Positions 1 to 6,617 of a stretch of 8,213 nucleotides of DNA are shown one piece after another. A program made the position numbers and the translations under genes. Below the pieces are notes generated by a model. The model did no database searches and had not been told where the DNA came from. It saw nothing but the letters and a program-made list of their open reading frames with translations. Within the stretch, counting starts at the first letter, position 1, and each line of letters starts with the position of its first letter. Location of the stretch: NCBI GenBank assembly GCA_049964655.1, contig JBMFXC010000095.1, forward strand, positions 1 to 8,213, read 5' to 3'. The stretch comes from JAJZJT01 sp049964655. GTDB lineage: Bacteria > Actinomycetota > Acidimicrobiia > Acidimicrobiales > RAAP-2.

Positions 1-2
1 CC

Positions 3-1439
3 CGGGGGGGGCGGGTCGAGCTTCACGTCGTCGTTGTTGGCGGAGGTCCTGGCGGGTATGCCACTGCCCTCTACGGTGCCTCCGCCGGACTGCGGGTGGC
101 CGTCGTCGAGCGCGACAAGGTCGGTGGCACCTGCCTCCACCGGGGATGTGTCCCAGCCAAGGAGTTCCTCGAGACGGCCACGGTGCACCGGGTCGTCTCC
201 GGGTCGTCCCGCTTCGGCATCGGATGGGGTGCGACCGACGGCGATGCCCGTCCCACGATCGACTTCGCCGTCAGCCAGGCTCGCAAGCAGCAGGTGGTCG
301 ACCAGCTCCACAAGGGGCTCGCCGGGCTGATGCGGGGTCGTGGGATCACCACGATCGAGGGAACCGGGACCCTGCTGCCGGGCCGTCGGGTCCGGGTCGA
401 GTCCTCTGACGGCACGGTGGCCGAGGTCAGCGGCACGCACGTGGTGCTGGCTGCGGGCTCGGTCCCGAGGACGATCCCCGGGTTCGACGTCGACGGACGT
501 GTGGTGCTGACCTCCGACGAGCTGCTCGACCTGGAGGAGCTCCCGTCGTCGGTGGCGGTGGTCGGCGGAGGCGCCATCGGGTGCGAGTTCGCATCGCTCC
601 TCGCCGACCTGGGCGTGTCGGTGACGATCCTGGAGGCGCTCCCCAGCCTGCTCAACGGGTGCGACGAGGAGATCGTCAGCGTGGTCGGCCGTTCGTTCCG
701 CAAGCGCGGCATCGACGTGAAGACCGGCGTCCGCCTCGAAGGCCATACGCCTGATCCGTCGGGTTCCGGAACCGTGGTCACCTACGACGGCGGTCAGAAG
801 CTGGCGGTCGACGCCGTGGTGGTTTCCGTCGGCCGCAGGCCCCGGAGCGAGGGCCTGCTGGCGGAGGAGACCGGGGTCGAGGTCGACGAACGGGGCTTCG
901 TGGTCGCCGACGAGCTCATGCGCACCTCGGCACCGGGCGTGTTCGCAGTGGGCGACCTCGTCGCCGGGACGCCCCAGCTGGCCCACGTCGGCTTTGCCGA
1001 GGCGATCGTGGCCGTCAAGACGATGCTCGGCGAGCCGACCCTGCCGGTCGCCTACGACCGGGTCCCGTGGGCCATCTACTGCCATCCGGAAGTAGCGTTC
1101 GCCGGCCTCACCGAGGCAGGTGCTCGCGCTGCCGGCTACGACATCGTGGTGAAGAAGGACCCCTTCGGCGGCAACAGTCGGGCGCGGATCCTCGGCGAGA
1201 CCGACGGCATGGTCAAGGTCGTGGCAGAGCGCCGGCCCGACGGGTCGGCCGGGCGCATCCTCGGGGTGCACCTCGTGGGACCGTGGGTCACCGAACAGCT
1301 GGGAGCCGGCTACCTGGCTGTCAACTGGGAGGCCACTCCCGACGAAGTAGCCCAGTTCATCCAGCCGCACCCCTCCTTGTCGGAAGCGTTCGGCGAGACG
1401 GTGCTGGCACTGACCGGAAGGGGGCTCCACGTTGGCTGA
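3..1439 (+). CDS. lpdA: Dihydrolipoyl dehydrogenase (E3), 5' partial
   Basis: FAD flavoprotein that reoxidises dihydrolipoyl groups on the E2 subunit of 2-oxoacid dehydrogenase complexes and reduces NAD+. The frame is open from the window edge and reads VVVVGGGPGGYATALYG (bases 27-77), the FAD-binding Rossmann motif. It continues into GGTCLHRGC, with the redox-active cysteines at bases 132-134 and 147-149. A second dinucleotide-binding motif, VVGGGAIGCEF, lies near 558-590. An AVGD FAD motif lies near 945-956. The C-terminal HPSLSE supplies the catalytic His (1368-1370) and Glu (1383-1385). No ATG, GTG or TTG occurs in frame before base 90, so the start is upstream of the window. The GTG at 96 cannot be the start because it would delete the FAD motif. 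The visible 478 codons already match the full family length, so few residues are missing. The stop overlaps the downstream E2 gene by 8 bases. Confidence 0.95.
   Translation, partial: RGGRVELHVVVVGGGPGGYATALYGASAGLRVAVVERDKVGGTCLHRGCVPAKEFLETATVHRVVSGSSRFGIGWGATDGDARPTIDFAVSQARKQQVVDQLHKGLAGLMRGRGITTIEGTGTLLPGRRVRVESSDGTVAEVSGTHVVLAAGSVPRTIPGFDVDGRVVLTSDELLDLEELPSSVAVVGGGAIGCEFASLLADLGVSVTILEALPSLLNGCDEEIVSVVGRSFRKRGIDVKTGVRLEGHTPDPSGSGTVVTYDGGQKLAVDAVVVSVGRRPRSEGLLAEETGVEVDERGFVVADELMRTSAPGVFAVGDLVAGTPQLAHVGFAEAIVAVKTMLGEPTLPVAYDRVPWAIYCHPEVAFAGLTEAGARAAGYDIVVKKDPFGGNSRARILGETDGMVKVVAERRPDGSAGRILGVHLVGPWVTEQLGAGYLAVNWEATPDEVAQFIQPHPSLSEAFGETVLALTGRGLHVG
1416..1424 (+). promoter_or_regulatory. 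Ribosome binding site for the E2 gene
   Basis: GGAAGGGGG lies inside the 3' end of lpd and ends 7 bases before the TTG at 1432. It supports that TTG as the start rather than the ATG at 1447, and suggests translational coupling to lpd. Confidence 0.6.
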
Positions 1440-2838
1440 CGTCACCATGCCGCAGCTCGGTGAGACCGTCACCGAAGGGACCATCACCAAGTGGCTCAAA
1501 GCAGTCGGCGACCAGGTCGAGCGTGACGAGCCGCTCTTCGAAGTGTCGACGGACAAGGTGGACTCGGAGGTCCCCTCGCCCGTGTCGGGCACGCTGACCG
1601 ACATCTTGGTGGCAGAGGGGGACACCGTCGACGTGGGTGCTCGCCTGGCTGTCATCGGTGACGGCGCAGCCGCCCCCGCCCCGGCGGCCTCGCCGGTGCC
1701 GGAGGCAGCGGCTCCCGCCCCAACAGCCCCAGCAGCTCCGACCCCGCCCGCCTCAGCAGCCCCAGCGGCACCCGCAGCTCCAGCAGCTCCGACCCCGCCC
1801 GCCCCCTCGGCTCGACCGGCGCCGGAAGCAGCCGCCCCCGCTGCTGCAGCGGCCGACGGCTCGACGAGCTCAGGCACCGGCGTGCTGTCTCCCATGGTGC
1901 GCAAGCTGTTGGCCGAGCACGGGCTCGACGGATCGTCCATCGTCGGCACGGGCTCGGCCGGACGGGTCACCCGGGCTGACGTGGAGGCGGCGATCGCCGC
2001 CCGTGGCGCCGCTCCACTCGGCCAGGCGCCTGTCCCTGGGGCGCCCTCCGCTCCGACGGCCGAAGTGCCGGCTCCGCCGGCCCGGGCCGTCCCGGCTCCG
2101 CCGGCGAGCGAGTTGCTCCGCTCGGGACGCGACGAGGTGGTGCCCTTCACCAACATCCGACGTCGCACGGCCGAGCACATGGTCCGCTCCAAGGCGACGT
2201 CTGCCCACACCTTGATGGTGAAGGAGCTCGACTACGAGCGCGTCGAGGCGGTCCGACGCTCTATTGGGCCGCGCTTCCGGGAGGAAGAGGGCTTCGGGCT
2301 GTCGTACCTCCCCTTCGCCGCCCGGGCCACGGTCGAGGCGCTCAGGGAGTTCCCCCGGCTGAACGCGTCCGTGGCCGAGGACGCGCTCGTCGTGCACCAC
2401 GAGGTCAACCTGGGGATCGCCGTCGACCTCGACGACGAGGGGCTCATCGTGCCGGTGGTGCACCACGCCGAGGAGCTCACCCTGCGGGGGATGGCCCGAC
2501 GGATCCGCGAGCTCGCCGTCCGAGCCCGAAGCCGCCAGCTGACCGCCGACGACATCTCGGGCGGGACGTTCTCTATCACCAACGCCGGTCCGTACGGGAC
2601 GCTCCTCACCGGTGCCATCATCAACCAGCCGCAGGTGGCGATCTTGGCGACCGACGGGGTGGCGCGGCGTCCGGTGGCCGTCACCCTCCCCGACGGGAGC
2701 GAAGCCGTGGCCATCCATTCGGTCGGTCTCGGTGCGCTGACCTTCGACCACCGGGCCAACGACGGTGCGTACGCGGCCAAGTTCCTCGGCCGGGTCTCGG
2801 AGATCCTCCTCGAGCGCGACTGGGCCGGAGAGCTGTGA
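1432..2838 (+). CDS. 2-oxoacid dehydrogenase E2, dihydrolipoamide acyltransferase
   Basis: Core acyltransferase (468 aa) that carries acyl groups on a lipoyl-lysine to CoA. Residues 1-77 form one lipoyl domain (ADVTMPQLGETVTEGTI...), with the lipoylated lysine at K42 in STDKVDSEV. Residues about 78-148 are a flexible Ala/Pro linker. Residues 151-190 (VLSPMVRKLLAEHG...GRVTRADVEAAI) are the peripheral subunit (E3)-binding domain. A second Pro/Ala linker precedes the catalytic domain (about 235-468), which ends with DHRANDGAYAAKF and so has catalytic H440 and D444. The segment usually written S-T-P-I reads T393-G-A-I, so the aligned Thr is Gly while Thr lies one residue earlier. TTG 1432 is chosen for its good ribosome binding site and the family-like N terminus. 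The substrate (pyruvate, 2-oxoglutarate or branched-chain) cannot be told from this sequence, so both dlaT and sucB remain possible. The neighbours lpd and lipBA fit either. Confidence 0.93.
   Translation: MADVTMPQLGETVTEGTITKWLKAVGDQVERDEPLFEVSTDKVDSEVPSPVSGTLTDILVAEGDTVDVGARLAVIGDGAAAPAPAASPVPEAAAPAPTAPAAPTPPASAAPAAPAAPAAPTPPAPSARPAPEAAAPAAAAADGSTSSGTGVLSPMVRKLLAEHGLDGSSIVGTGSAGRVTRADVEAAIAARGAAPLGQAPVPGAPSAPTAEVPAPPARAVPAPPASELLRSGRDEVVPFTNIRRRTAEHMVRSKATSAHTLMVKELDYERVEAVRRSIGPRFREEEGFGLSYLPFAARATVEALREFPRLNASVAEDALVVHHEVNLGIAVDLDDEGLIVPVVHHAEELTLRGMARRIRELAVRARSRQLTADDISGGTFSITNAGPYGTLLTGAIINQPQVAILATDGVARRPVAVTLPDGSEAVAIHSVGLGALTFDHRANDGAYAAKFLGRVSEILLERDWAGEL
1729..1803 (+). repeat. 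24-bp direct repeat in the E2 linker
   Basis: An identical 24-base stretch beginning CCAGCAGCTCCGACC occurs at 1729-1752 and 1780-1803, offset by 51 bases (17 codons), so it stays in frame. It encodes Pro/Ala-rich linker (APTPPA) between the lipoyl and E3-binding domains. Such linkers commonly change length by repeat slippage. No separate function is suggested. Confidence 0.7.
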
Positions 2839-2880
2839 CGGAGGCCGGCGGGCTGTCCGTCGTGGCTCGAGTGACACCGA

Positions 2881-2925
2881 CCGGGCCGTCCTCAGCCGGG
2901 CCGTCCCTGACCGGTCCGTCCCGCC
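2881..2925 (+). repeat. Three tandem 15-bp repeats before lipBA
   Basis: In the 88-bp gap between the E2 stop and the lipBA start, three units lie end to end at 2881-2895, 2896-2910 and 2911-2925. The first 11 bases are CCGGGCCGTCC in two copies and CCGGTCCGTCC in the third. The array stops one base before the GTG at 2927. Read in the lipBA frame, the units give RAVLS, RAVPD and RSVPP. I see no Shine-Dalgarno motif here. The array may be an operator, a structured leader, an N-terminal extension of the protein or neutral sequence. Confidence 0.6.
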
Positions 2926-2926
2926 G

Positions 2927-4606
2927 GTGATCCGTACCCGGTGGTTGGGGCGCGTCCCGTATCGGGAGGCATGGGACCTCCAACGCACGCTGGCGAGCCG
3001 CAGCGAGGACGACTACCTGCTCCTGCTCGAGCACCCGTCGGTGGTGACGCTCGGCCTCCACGCCGATCCCTCCCACATCCGCTCCGACCTGGGTGCTGCC
3101 GGCATCGAGCGTGTCGAAGTCGACCGTGGCGGCGACGTGACGCTGCACGCTCCGGGTCAGCTCGTCGGCTACCCGGTCGTGTCCGTCGGTTCCGGTCCGC
3201 ACCGGGGCTCGGCGCACGTCCACCGGGTGGAACAGGTCGTCCTCGACGCACTCGTAGCCCTGGGTGTCCCTGGCGAGCGGCTCGGCCGGCTGGAAGGCCT
3301 GCCCGGCATCTGGTTCGACGTCGACACCCCGGGGAGCGCACCGCGCAAGGTGTGCGCGGTCGGGGTCCGGGTCAGCCGGGGCAGGACGACCCACGGGTTC
3401 GCCCTGAACGTCGACCCCGATCTCTCGCTCTTCGACCACATCGTGCCGTGCGGGATCGCCGACCTCGGGGTGACGTCGCTCGCCGCAGAAGGGTTCGAGC
3501 GTTCGCTGCCGGAGGTGGTCGACGCTCTTGTCGAGGCTGCCGCCCGACACTGGGGCGGGCTCCACGACGATGCCCGGGTCGTCACCGGCCCTGCGGGCGT
3601 GACCACTGCCGTGGAGGGGACCGAGGACGGCCTCGGCCGGCGGTCCCCCCCCACGCCGGCCGGCGCTTCCCCCGCCCAGCCGGTTGCCCTCAGACGACTG
3701 CGGCACGCCGGAGTCGACCCCGCCGCGGCGTTGCCGGTGGCCACCCGCAAGCCCGACTGGCTCCGGGCGCCCACCACGATGGGCGAAGGCTTCCTCGGCC
3801 TGCGCCGGTCGTTGCGCGAGCTGTCCCTCGTGACGGTGTGCGAAGAGGCAGGGTGCCCGAACATCAGCGAGTGCTGGTCGGACGGCACGGCGACCTTCAT
3901 GATCAACGGCGACCGGTGCACCAGAGCGTGTGGTTTCTGCAAGGTGGACACGCGGCGTCCGCTCCCCCTCGATCCGGGCGAGCCCGAACGAGTGGCCGAA
4001 GCCGTGGCCCGGATGGGCCTGGCACACGCCGTGATCACCTGCGTGGCGCGCGACGACCTGGCCGACGGTGGGGCCGGGGCCTTCGCGGCGACGATCGCCG
4101 CCCTGCGCCGCCACGCTCCGGGGACCCGTGTCGAAGTGCTCGTCTCGGACTTCAAGGGCGACCCAGACGCCCTGGGCCTGGTCATCGACGCACGTCCCGA
4201 CGTCCTCAACCACAACCTCGAGACGGTGGCCCGACTGCAGCAGGCAGCCCGGCCGCGAGCCGGTTACGCGCGCAGCCTGACCGTCCTCGCCCGGGCGGCT
4301 GAGGCCGGGCTCGCCACCAAGTCGGGGCTGATCGTGGGGCTCGGCGAGTCCGACGACGAAGTGGTGACTGCCCTGGCAGACCTCCGGGCGGTCGGGGTGG
4401 AGGTCGTCACCATCGGCCAGTACCTGCGCCCGAGCGCACACCACCTCCCTGTCGTCCGGTGGTGGACACCAGCCGAGCTCGATCGGCTCGCCCAGATCGG
4501 GAGTGCACTCGGGTTCGCCCACGTGCAGGCCACTCCGCTCACTCGTTCGAGCTACCACGCTCGCCAGGCGGCAGACGCGGCCAGGGGGGTCGTCGTCCCA
4601 GCATGA
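2927..4606 (+). CDS. lipBA: LipB-LipA fusion: octanoyltransferase plus lipoyl synthase
   Basis: Single 559-aa frame with both enzymes of de novo lipoate assembly. Residues 1-~212 are LipB, which moves octanoyl from acyl carrier protein to the lysine of lipoyl domains. The motifs are LLLLEHPSVVTLG, DRGGDVTLHAPGQLVGYP, PRKVCAVGV with catalytic K141, and HGFALN...VPCGI with catalytic C175. Residues ~213-272 are a Pro/Ala/Gly-rich linker. Residues ~273-559 are LipA, a radical SAM enzyme that inserts two sulfurs into the octanoyl chain. Its auxiliary-cluster cysteines are C305, C310 and C316 (CEEAGCPNISEC), its radical SAM cysteines are C331, C335 and C338 (CTRACGFC), and RSSY is at 540-543. No key residue is missing. 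GTG 2927 is chosen because IRTRWLGRVPYREAW matches LipB N termini, but no clear ribosome binding site precedes it. GTG 2765 is an alternative. Internal GTGs (3599, 3611, 3737) could also give free LipA. A C8 run in the linker is the main caveat. Confidence 0.9.
   Translation: MIRTRWLGRVPYREAWDLQRTLASRSEDDYLLLLEHPSVVTLGLHADPSHIRSDLGAAGIERVEVDRGGDVTLHAPGQLVGYPVVSVGSGPHRGSAHVHRVEQVVLDALVALGVPGERLGRLEGLPGIWFDVDTPGSAPRKVCAVGVRVSRGRTTHGFALNVDPDLSLFDHIVPCGIADLGVTSLAAEGFERSLPEVVDALVEAAARHWGGLHDDARVVTGPAGVTTAVEGTEDGLGRRSPPTPAGASPAQPVALRRLRHAGVDPAAALPVATRKPDWLRAPTTMGEGFLGLRRSLRELSLVTVCEEAGCPNISECWSDGTATFMINGDRCTRACGFCKVDTRRPLPLDPGEPERVAEAVARMGLAHAVITCVARDDLADGGAGAFAATIAALRRHAPGTRVEVLVSDFKGDPDALGLVIDARPDVLNHNLETVARLQQAARPRAGYARSLTVLARAAEAGLATKSGLIVGLGESDDEVVTALADLRAVGVEVVTIGQYLRPSAHHLPVVRWWTPAELDRLAQIGSALGFAHVQATPLTRSSYHARQAADAARGVVVPA
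4583..4589 (+). promoter_or_regulatory. Possible ribosome binding site for the M24 peptidase
   Basis: AGGGGGG lies within the last codons of lipBA, 13 bases before the ATG at 4603. The spacing is longer than ideal. The ATGA stop/start overlap suggests that reinitiation from lipBA helps translation. Confidence 0.35.
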
Positions 4607-5745
4607 GCGGCCTGTCGGAGGCGGCGGTGACGGCACGGTCGGACCGTCTCGCCAGGGTCCGTGAGCGGATGGCGGCTGTCGGCGTCGACGCCCTCTTGCT
4701 CTCCCACGGGGCTGACCTCCCGTGGTTGACGGGCTACGAGGCGATGCCACTCGAGCGCCTCACCATGCTGGTCGTGCCTCAGCACGGCGATCCGGTGCTC
4801 GTCGTCCCCGAGCTCGAAGCGCCACGGGTCACGTCGGCTGCCGAGCTGTTCTCGCTGCGTCCGTGGTCGGAGACCGAGGACGCCGTGGCAGTGGTCGCCG
4901 ACCTGCTCGCCCCGGTGCCCGCCGGGACGTTCGCCGTCTCCGACCGGGCATGGGCGTCGTCCGTGCTGGCGCTCCAAGAGCGGCTGGCCAACGCCCGGTG
5001 GAAGCCGGCCTCCGAGGTGACGGGACCGGTCCGGGCCAAAAAGGACGAGGCGGAGCTGGCGGTGCTCCGTGCCGCCGCCGAGGCGGCTGACCGCGTGATG
5101 GCCCACGTGGCTGCCGGCGCGGTGCCGTTGCTCGGCCGTCGTGAGTCCGACGTGGCTGCCGACCTGTCGAGGCTGCTGGTGGAAGAGGGCCACCAGCGGG
5201 TCAACTTCGCGATCGTGGGTTCGGGCCCGAACGCTGCCAGCCCGCACCACGAGCCCGGTCAGCGTCGGATCCAAGCGGGCGAGACCGTCGTGTGCGATAT
5301 CGGTGGCGTCCTCGCACTGCCCGGTGACGTCGGCTACTGCTCGGACATCACCCGGACGGTCGTCGTGGGCGACGTCCCCGACGACGTGCGACGTTGTTAC
5401 GAGGTGCTCCAGGACGCGCAGGAGGCTGCGGTGCGGTCGGCGACCGCTGGCACGACGACGGCCGACGTCGACGCCATCGCACGTACGGCCATCACCGAGG
5501 CCGGCTATGGCCCCTACTTCCTCCACCGGACGGGGCACGGCATCGGCATCGAGGAGCACGAGGACCCCTACCTGGTGGCGGGTGACGACACGGTGCTCGC
5601 TCCCGGGCATGCCTTCTCGGTCGAGCCGGGCATCTACGTGGCCGGGCGCTTCGGGATGCGTCTGGAGGACATCGTGGTCGTCGACCGTGCGGGCCGACCG
5701 GAGCGGTTGAACCGGGCCGACCGGCACCTCGTCGAGCTGTCCTGA
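4603..5745 (+). CDS. M24-family metallopeptidase (Xaa-Pro aminopeptidase/prolidase-like)
   Basis: A 380-aa cytosolic dimetal peptidase of the pita-bread fold, expected to cut Xaa-Pro bonds at peptide N termini or in dipeptides. Residues 1 to about 140 form the creatinase-like N-terminal domain (RLARVRERMAAVGVDALLL, WLTGYEA). Residues about 150-378 form the M24 catalytic domain. All five metal ligands are visible: D232 (VVCDIGG), D248 (YCSDITRT), H312 (HRTGHGIG), E341 (SVEPGIYV) and E355 (MRLEDIVVV). H319 is in EEHEDPYL. The two Asp ligands are 16 residues apart, compared with about 11 in typical members, because of an ALPGDVG-like insertion. ATG 4603 is favoured because it overlaps the lipBA stop as ATGA and gives the normal N terminus. 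An upstream in-frame start at 4459 would overlap lipBA heavily. No signal peptide is seen. Substrate preference, and any link to lipoate metabolism, cannot be read from sequence. Confidence 0.92.
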   Translation: MSGLSEAAVTARSDRLARVRERMAAVGVDALLLSHGADLPWLTGYEAMPLERLTMLVVPQHGDPVLVVPELEAPRVTSAAELFSLRPWSETEDAVAVVADLLAPVPAGTFAVSDRAWASSVLALQERLANARWKPASEVTGPVRAKKDEAELAVLRAAAEAADRVMAHVAAGAVPLLGRRESDVAADLSRLLVEEGHQRVNFAIVGSGPNAASPHHEPGQRRIQAGETVVCDIGGVLALPGDVGYCSDITRTVVVGDVPDDVRRCYEVLQDAQEAAVRSATAGTTTADVDAIARTAITEAGYGPYFLHRTGHGIGIEEHEDPYLVAGDDTVLAPGHAFSVEPGIYVAGRFGMRLEDIVVVDRAGRPERLNRADRHLVELS

Positions 5746-5781
5746 GCGGCGGGAGCCCGGCTGGACCGACGAGCAGGGAGC

Positions 5782-5790
5782 GGGAGGGAA
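5782..5790 (+). promoter_or_regulatory. Strong ribosome binding site for the SDR gene
   Basis: GGGAGGGAA lies just before the ATG at 5793, in the 47-bp gap after the peptidase gene. It is the best Shine-Dalgarno match in the window and fixes the start. The short gap suggests co-transcription with the upstream genes. Confidence 0.65.
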
Positions 5791-5792
5791 GC

Positions 5793-6512
5793 ATGGACTT
5801 GGGGATCCAAGGCCGGGTCGCCGTGGTGACGGCGGCGTCGAAAGGGCTCGGGCGGGCAACCGCCGAAGCGTTGGCAGCCGAAGGCGTGTCGCTCGTCCTG
5901 TCTGCACGCGGGGAGGATGCCCTCGCCGCCCTGGCCGGCGAGCTGGCAACGCGAGGTGTCGAGGTGGTTACCGTTCCCGGCGACGTCACTAGGCCCGACG
6001 TTCCGGCCCGGCTGGTGGAGCGCGCCCTCGACCGGTTCGGTCGGCTCGACATCGTGGTCGCGAACGCCGGCGGGCCTCCGCCTGGGCGCGCTCTGGAGGT
6101 GACCGACGAGCAGATCCTCTCGTCCATCGAGGCCAACCTGCTCGCTTCGGTCCGGCTGGTCCGGGCGGCGGTCCCGGTCATGGCCGAAGCGGCGTGGGGG
6201 CGGATCTGTTGCATCAGCTCGTACTCGGTCGTCCAGCCCGTCCCCCGTCTGGCGTTGTCGAACACGGCTCGGACGGGGTTGTGGGCATGGGTCAAGACGG
6301 CGGCTCACGACCTGGCCGGTTCGGGGATCACGCTGAACCTGGCCTGTCCGGGCCCGCACGCGACCGACCGCATGCGAGAGCTCGGTGGCAGCGGCACCCT
6401 GGGCGACCCGGGGGACTTCGGCCAGGTCGTGGCGTTCCTTTGCTCCCAGCAGGCCGGGTTCGTGAACGGGGCAGCGGTGGTGGTCGACGGCGGCGCGTCG
6501 CTCTGCTCGTGA
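5793..6512 (+). CDS. SDR-family oxidoreductase with atypical active site
   Basis: A 239-aa Rossmann-fold protein of the short-chain dehydrogenase/reductase family, resembling FabG-type 3-oxoacyl-ACP reductases. The cofactor-binding motif is TAASKGLG (residues 13-20, with TAAS in place of the usual TGxx). R39 in the SARGED segment follows beta 2 and would suit NADPH, by inference. PGDVT and VANAGG are the expected adenine-binding and NNAG-like motifs. The catalytic Ser aligns with S143 (CISSYS). The usual YxxxK is replaced by S156-NTA-R160 in LALSNTARTGLWAWVKTAA. I recall an NCBI CDD subgroup of beta-ketoacyl-ACP-reductase-like SDRs (BKR_like_SDR_like) described as lacking the standard tetrad, which fits. 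The stretch after CPGPHATDRMRELG is short before GDPGDFGQVVAFL, so the substrate-binding loop is reduced. The protein ends normally with NGAAVVVDGG. It could be a reductase with altered chemistry or a non-catalytic binding protein. The substrate is unknown. Confidence 0.88.
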   Translation: MDLGIQGRVAVVTAASKGLGRATAEALAAEGVSLVLSARGEDALAALAGELATRGVEVVTVPGDVTRPDVPARLVERALDRFGRLDIVVANAGGPPPGRALEVTDEQILSSIEANLLASVRLVRAAVPVMAEAAWGRICCISSYSVVQPVPRLALSNTARTGLWAWVKTAAHDLAGSGITLNLACPGPHATDRMRELGGSGTLGDPGDFGQVVAFLCSQQAGFVNGAAVVVDGGASLCS

Positions 6513-6617
6513 GCAGGTGCCTGCCACTGGCACACTCGGTGGGCCACCTGATGTCACACTGAGCGTCTGTTCCACTACGTTTCGTCAAGAACGAACGCCG
6601 GGCAGCCGAGTAACTAG
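6513..6617 (+). other. Intergenic spacer before the GGDEF gene
   Basis: A stretch less GC-rich than its surroundings, between the SDR stop and the next long frame. It contains a weak hairpin (GTGCC 6517-6521 with GGCAC 6529-6533) that has no T-run, so it is not a convincing terminator. It also has a 5-bp inverted repeat at 6581-6595. No clear -35/-10 pair is recognised. A promoter for the downstream gene is plausible here, because this is the largest gap in the window. Confidence 0.5.
6581..6595. repeat. Inverted repeat TTCGT-N5-ACGAA
   Basis: TTCGT at 6581-6585 and ACGAA at 6591-6595 are perfect inverted arms around CAAGA, centred about 30 bases before the GTG at 6618. The size and place suit a small operator or a short hairpin, but a 5-bp match can arise by chance. 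Confidence 0.25.

Noticed and set aside
96..1439. GTG 96 as the lpd start
   Set aside because: The same frame is open to the window edge and holds the FAD-binding GGGPGG motif upstream, which must belong to the protein.
2765..2926. GTG 2765 as the lipBA start
   Set aside because: It would overlap the E2 gene by 74 bases and add about 54 residues unlike LipB N termini. It is kept only as an alternative, because the 15-bp repeats are in frame.
2941..4302. A 453-codon + strand frame overlapping lipBA
   Set aside because: It is Arg/Pro/Gly-rich with no family motif, and is the +1-type shadow of the lipBA frame.
2681..4750. A 689-codon open frame on the minus strand across lipBA
   Set aside because: It is antisense to LipB-LipA, which has full catalytic motifs. 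Its product is a low-complexity Arg/Gly/Pro/Asp/His mix with no recognisable domain, as expected for mirror frames in GC-rich coding DNA. The minus frames at 1870-2988, 4552-5949 and 6627-7910 fail for the same reason.
6517..6533. GTGCC/GGCAC hairpin after the SDR stop as a terminator
   Set aside because: The stem is only 5 bp, the loop is 7 bases and no T-run follows.
6523..6550. GCCACTG and CACCTG strings as a cobalamin riboswitch
   Set aside because: The rest of the conserved core and the B12 box are absent, and the downstream gene is not a B12 gene.
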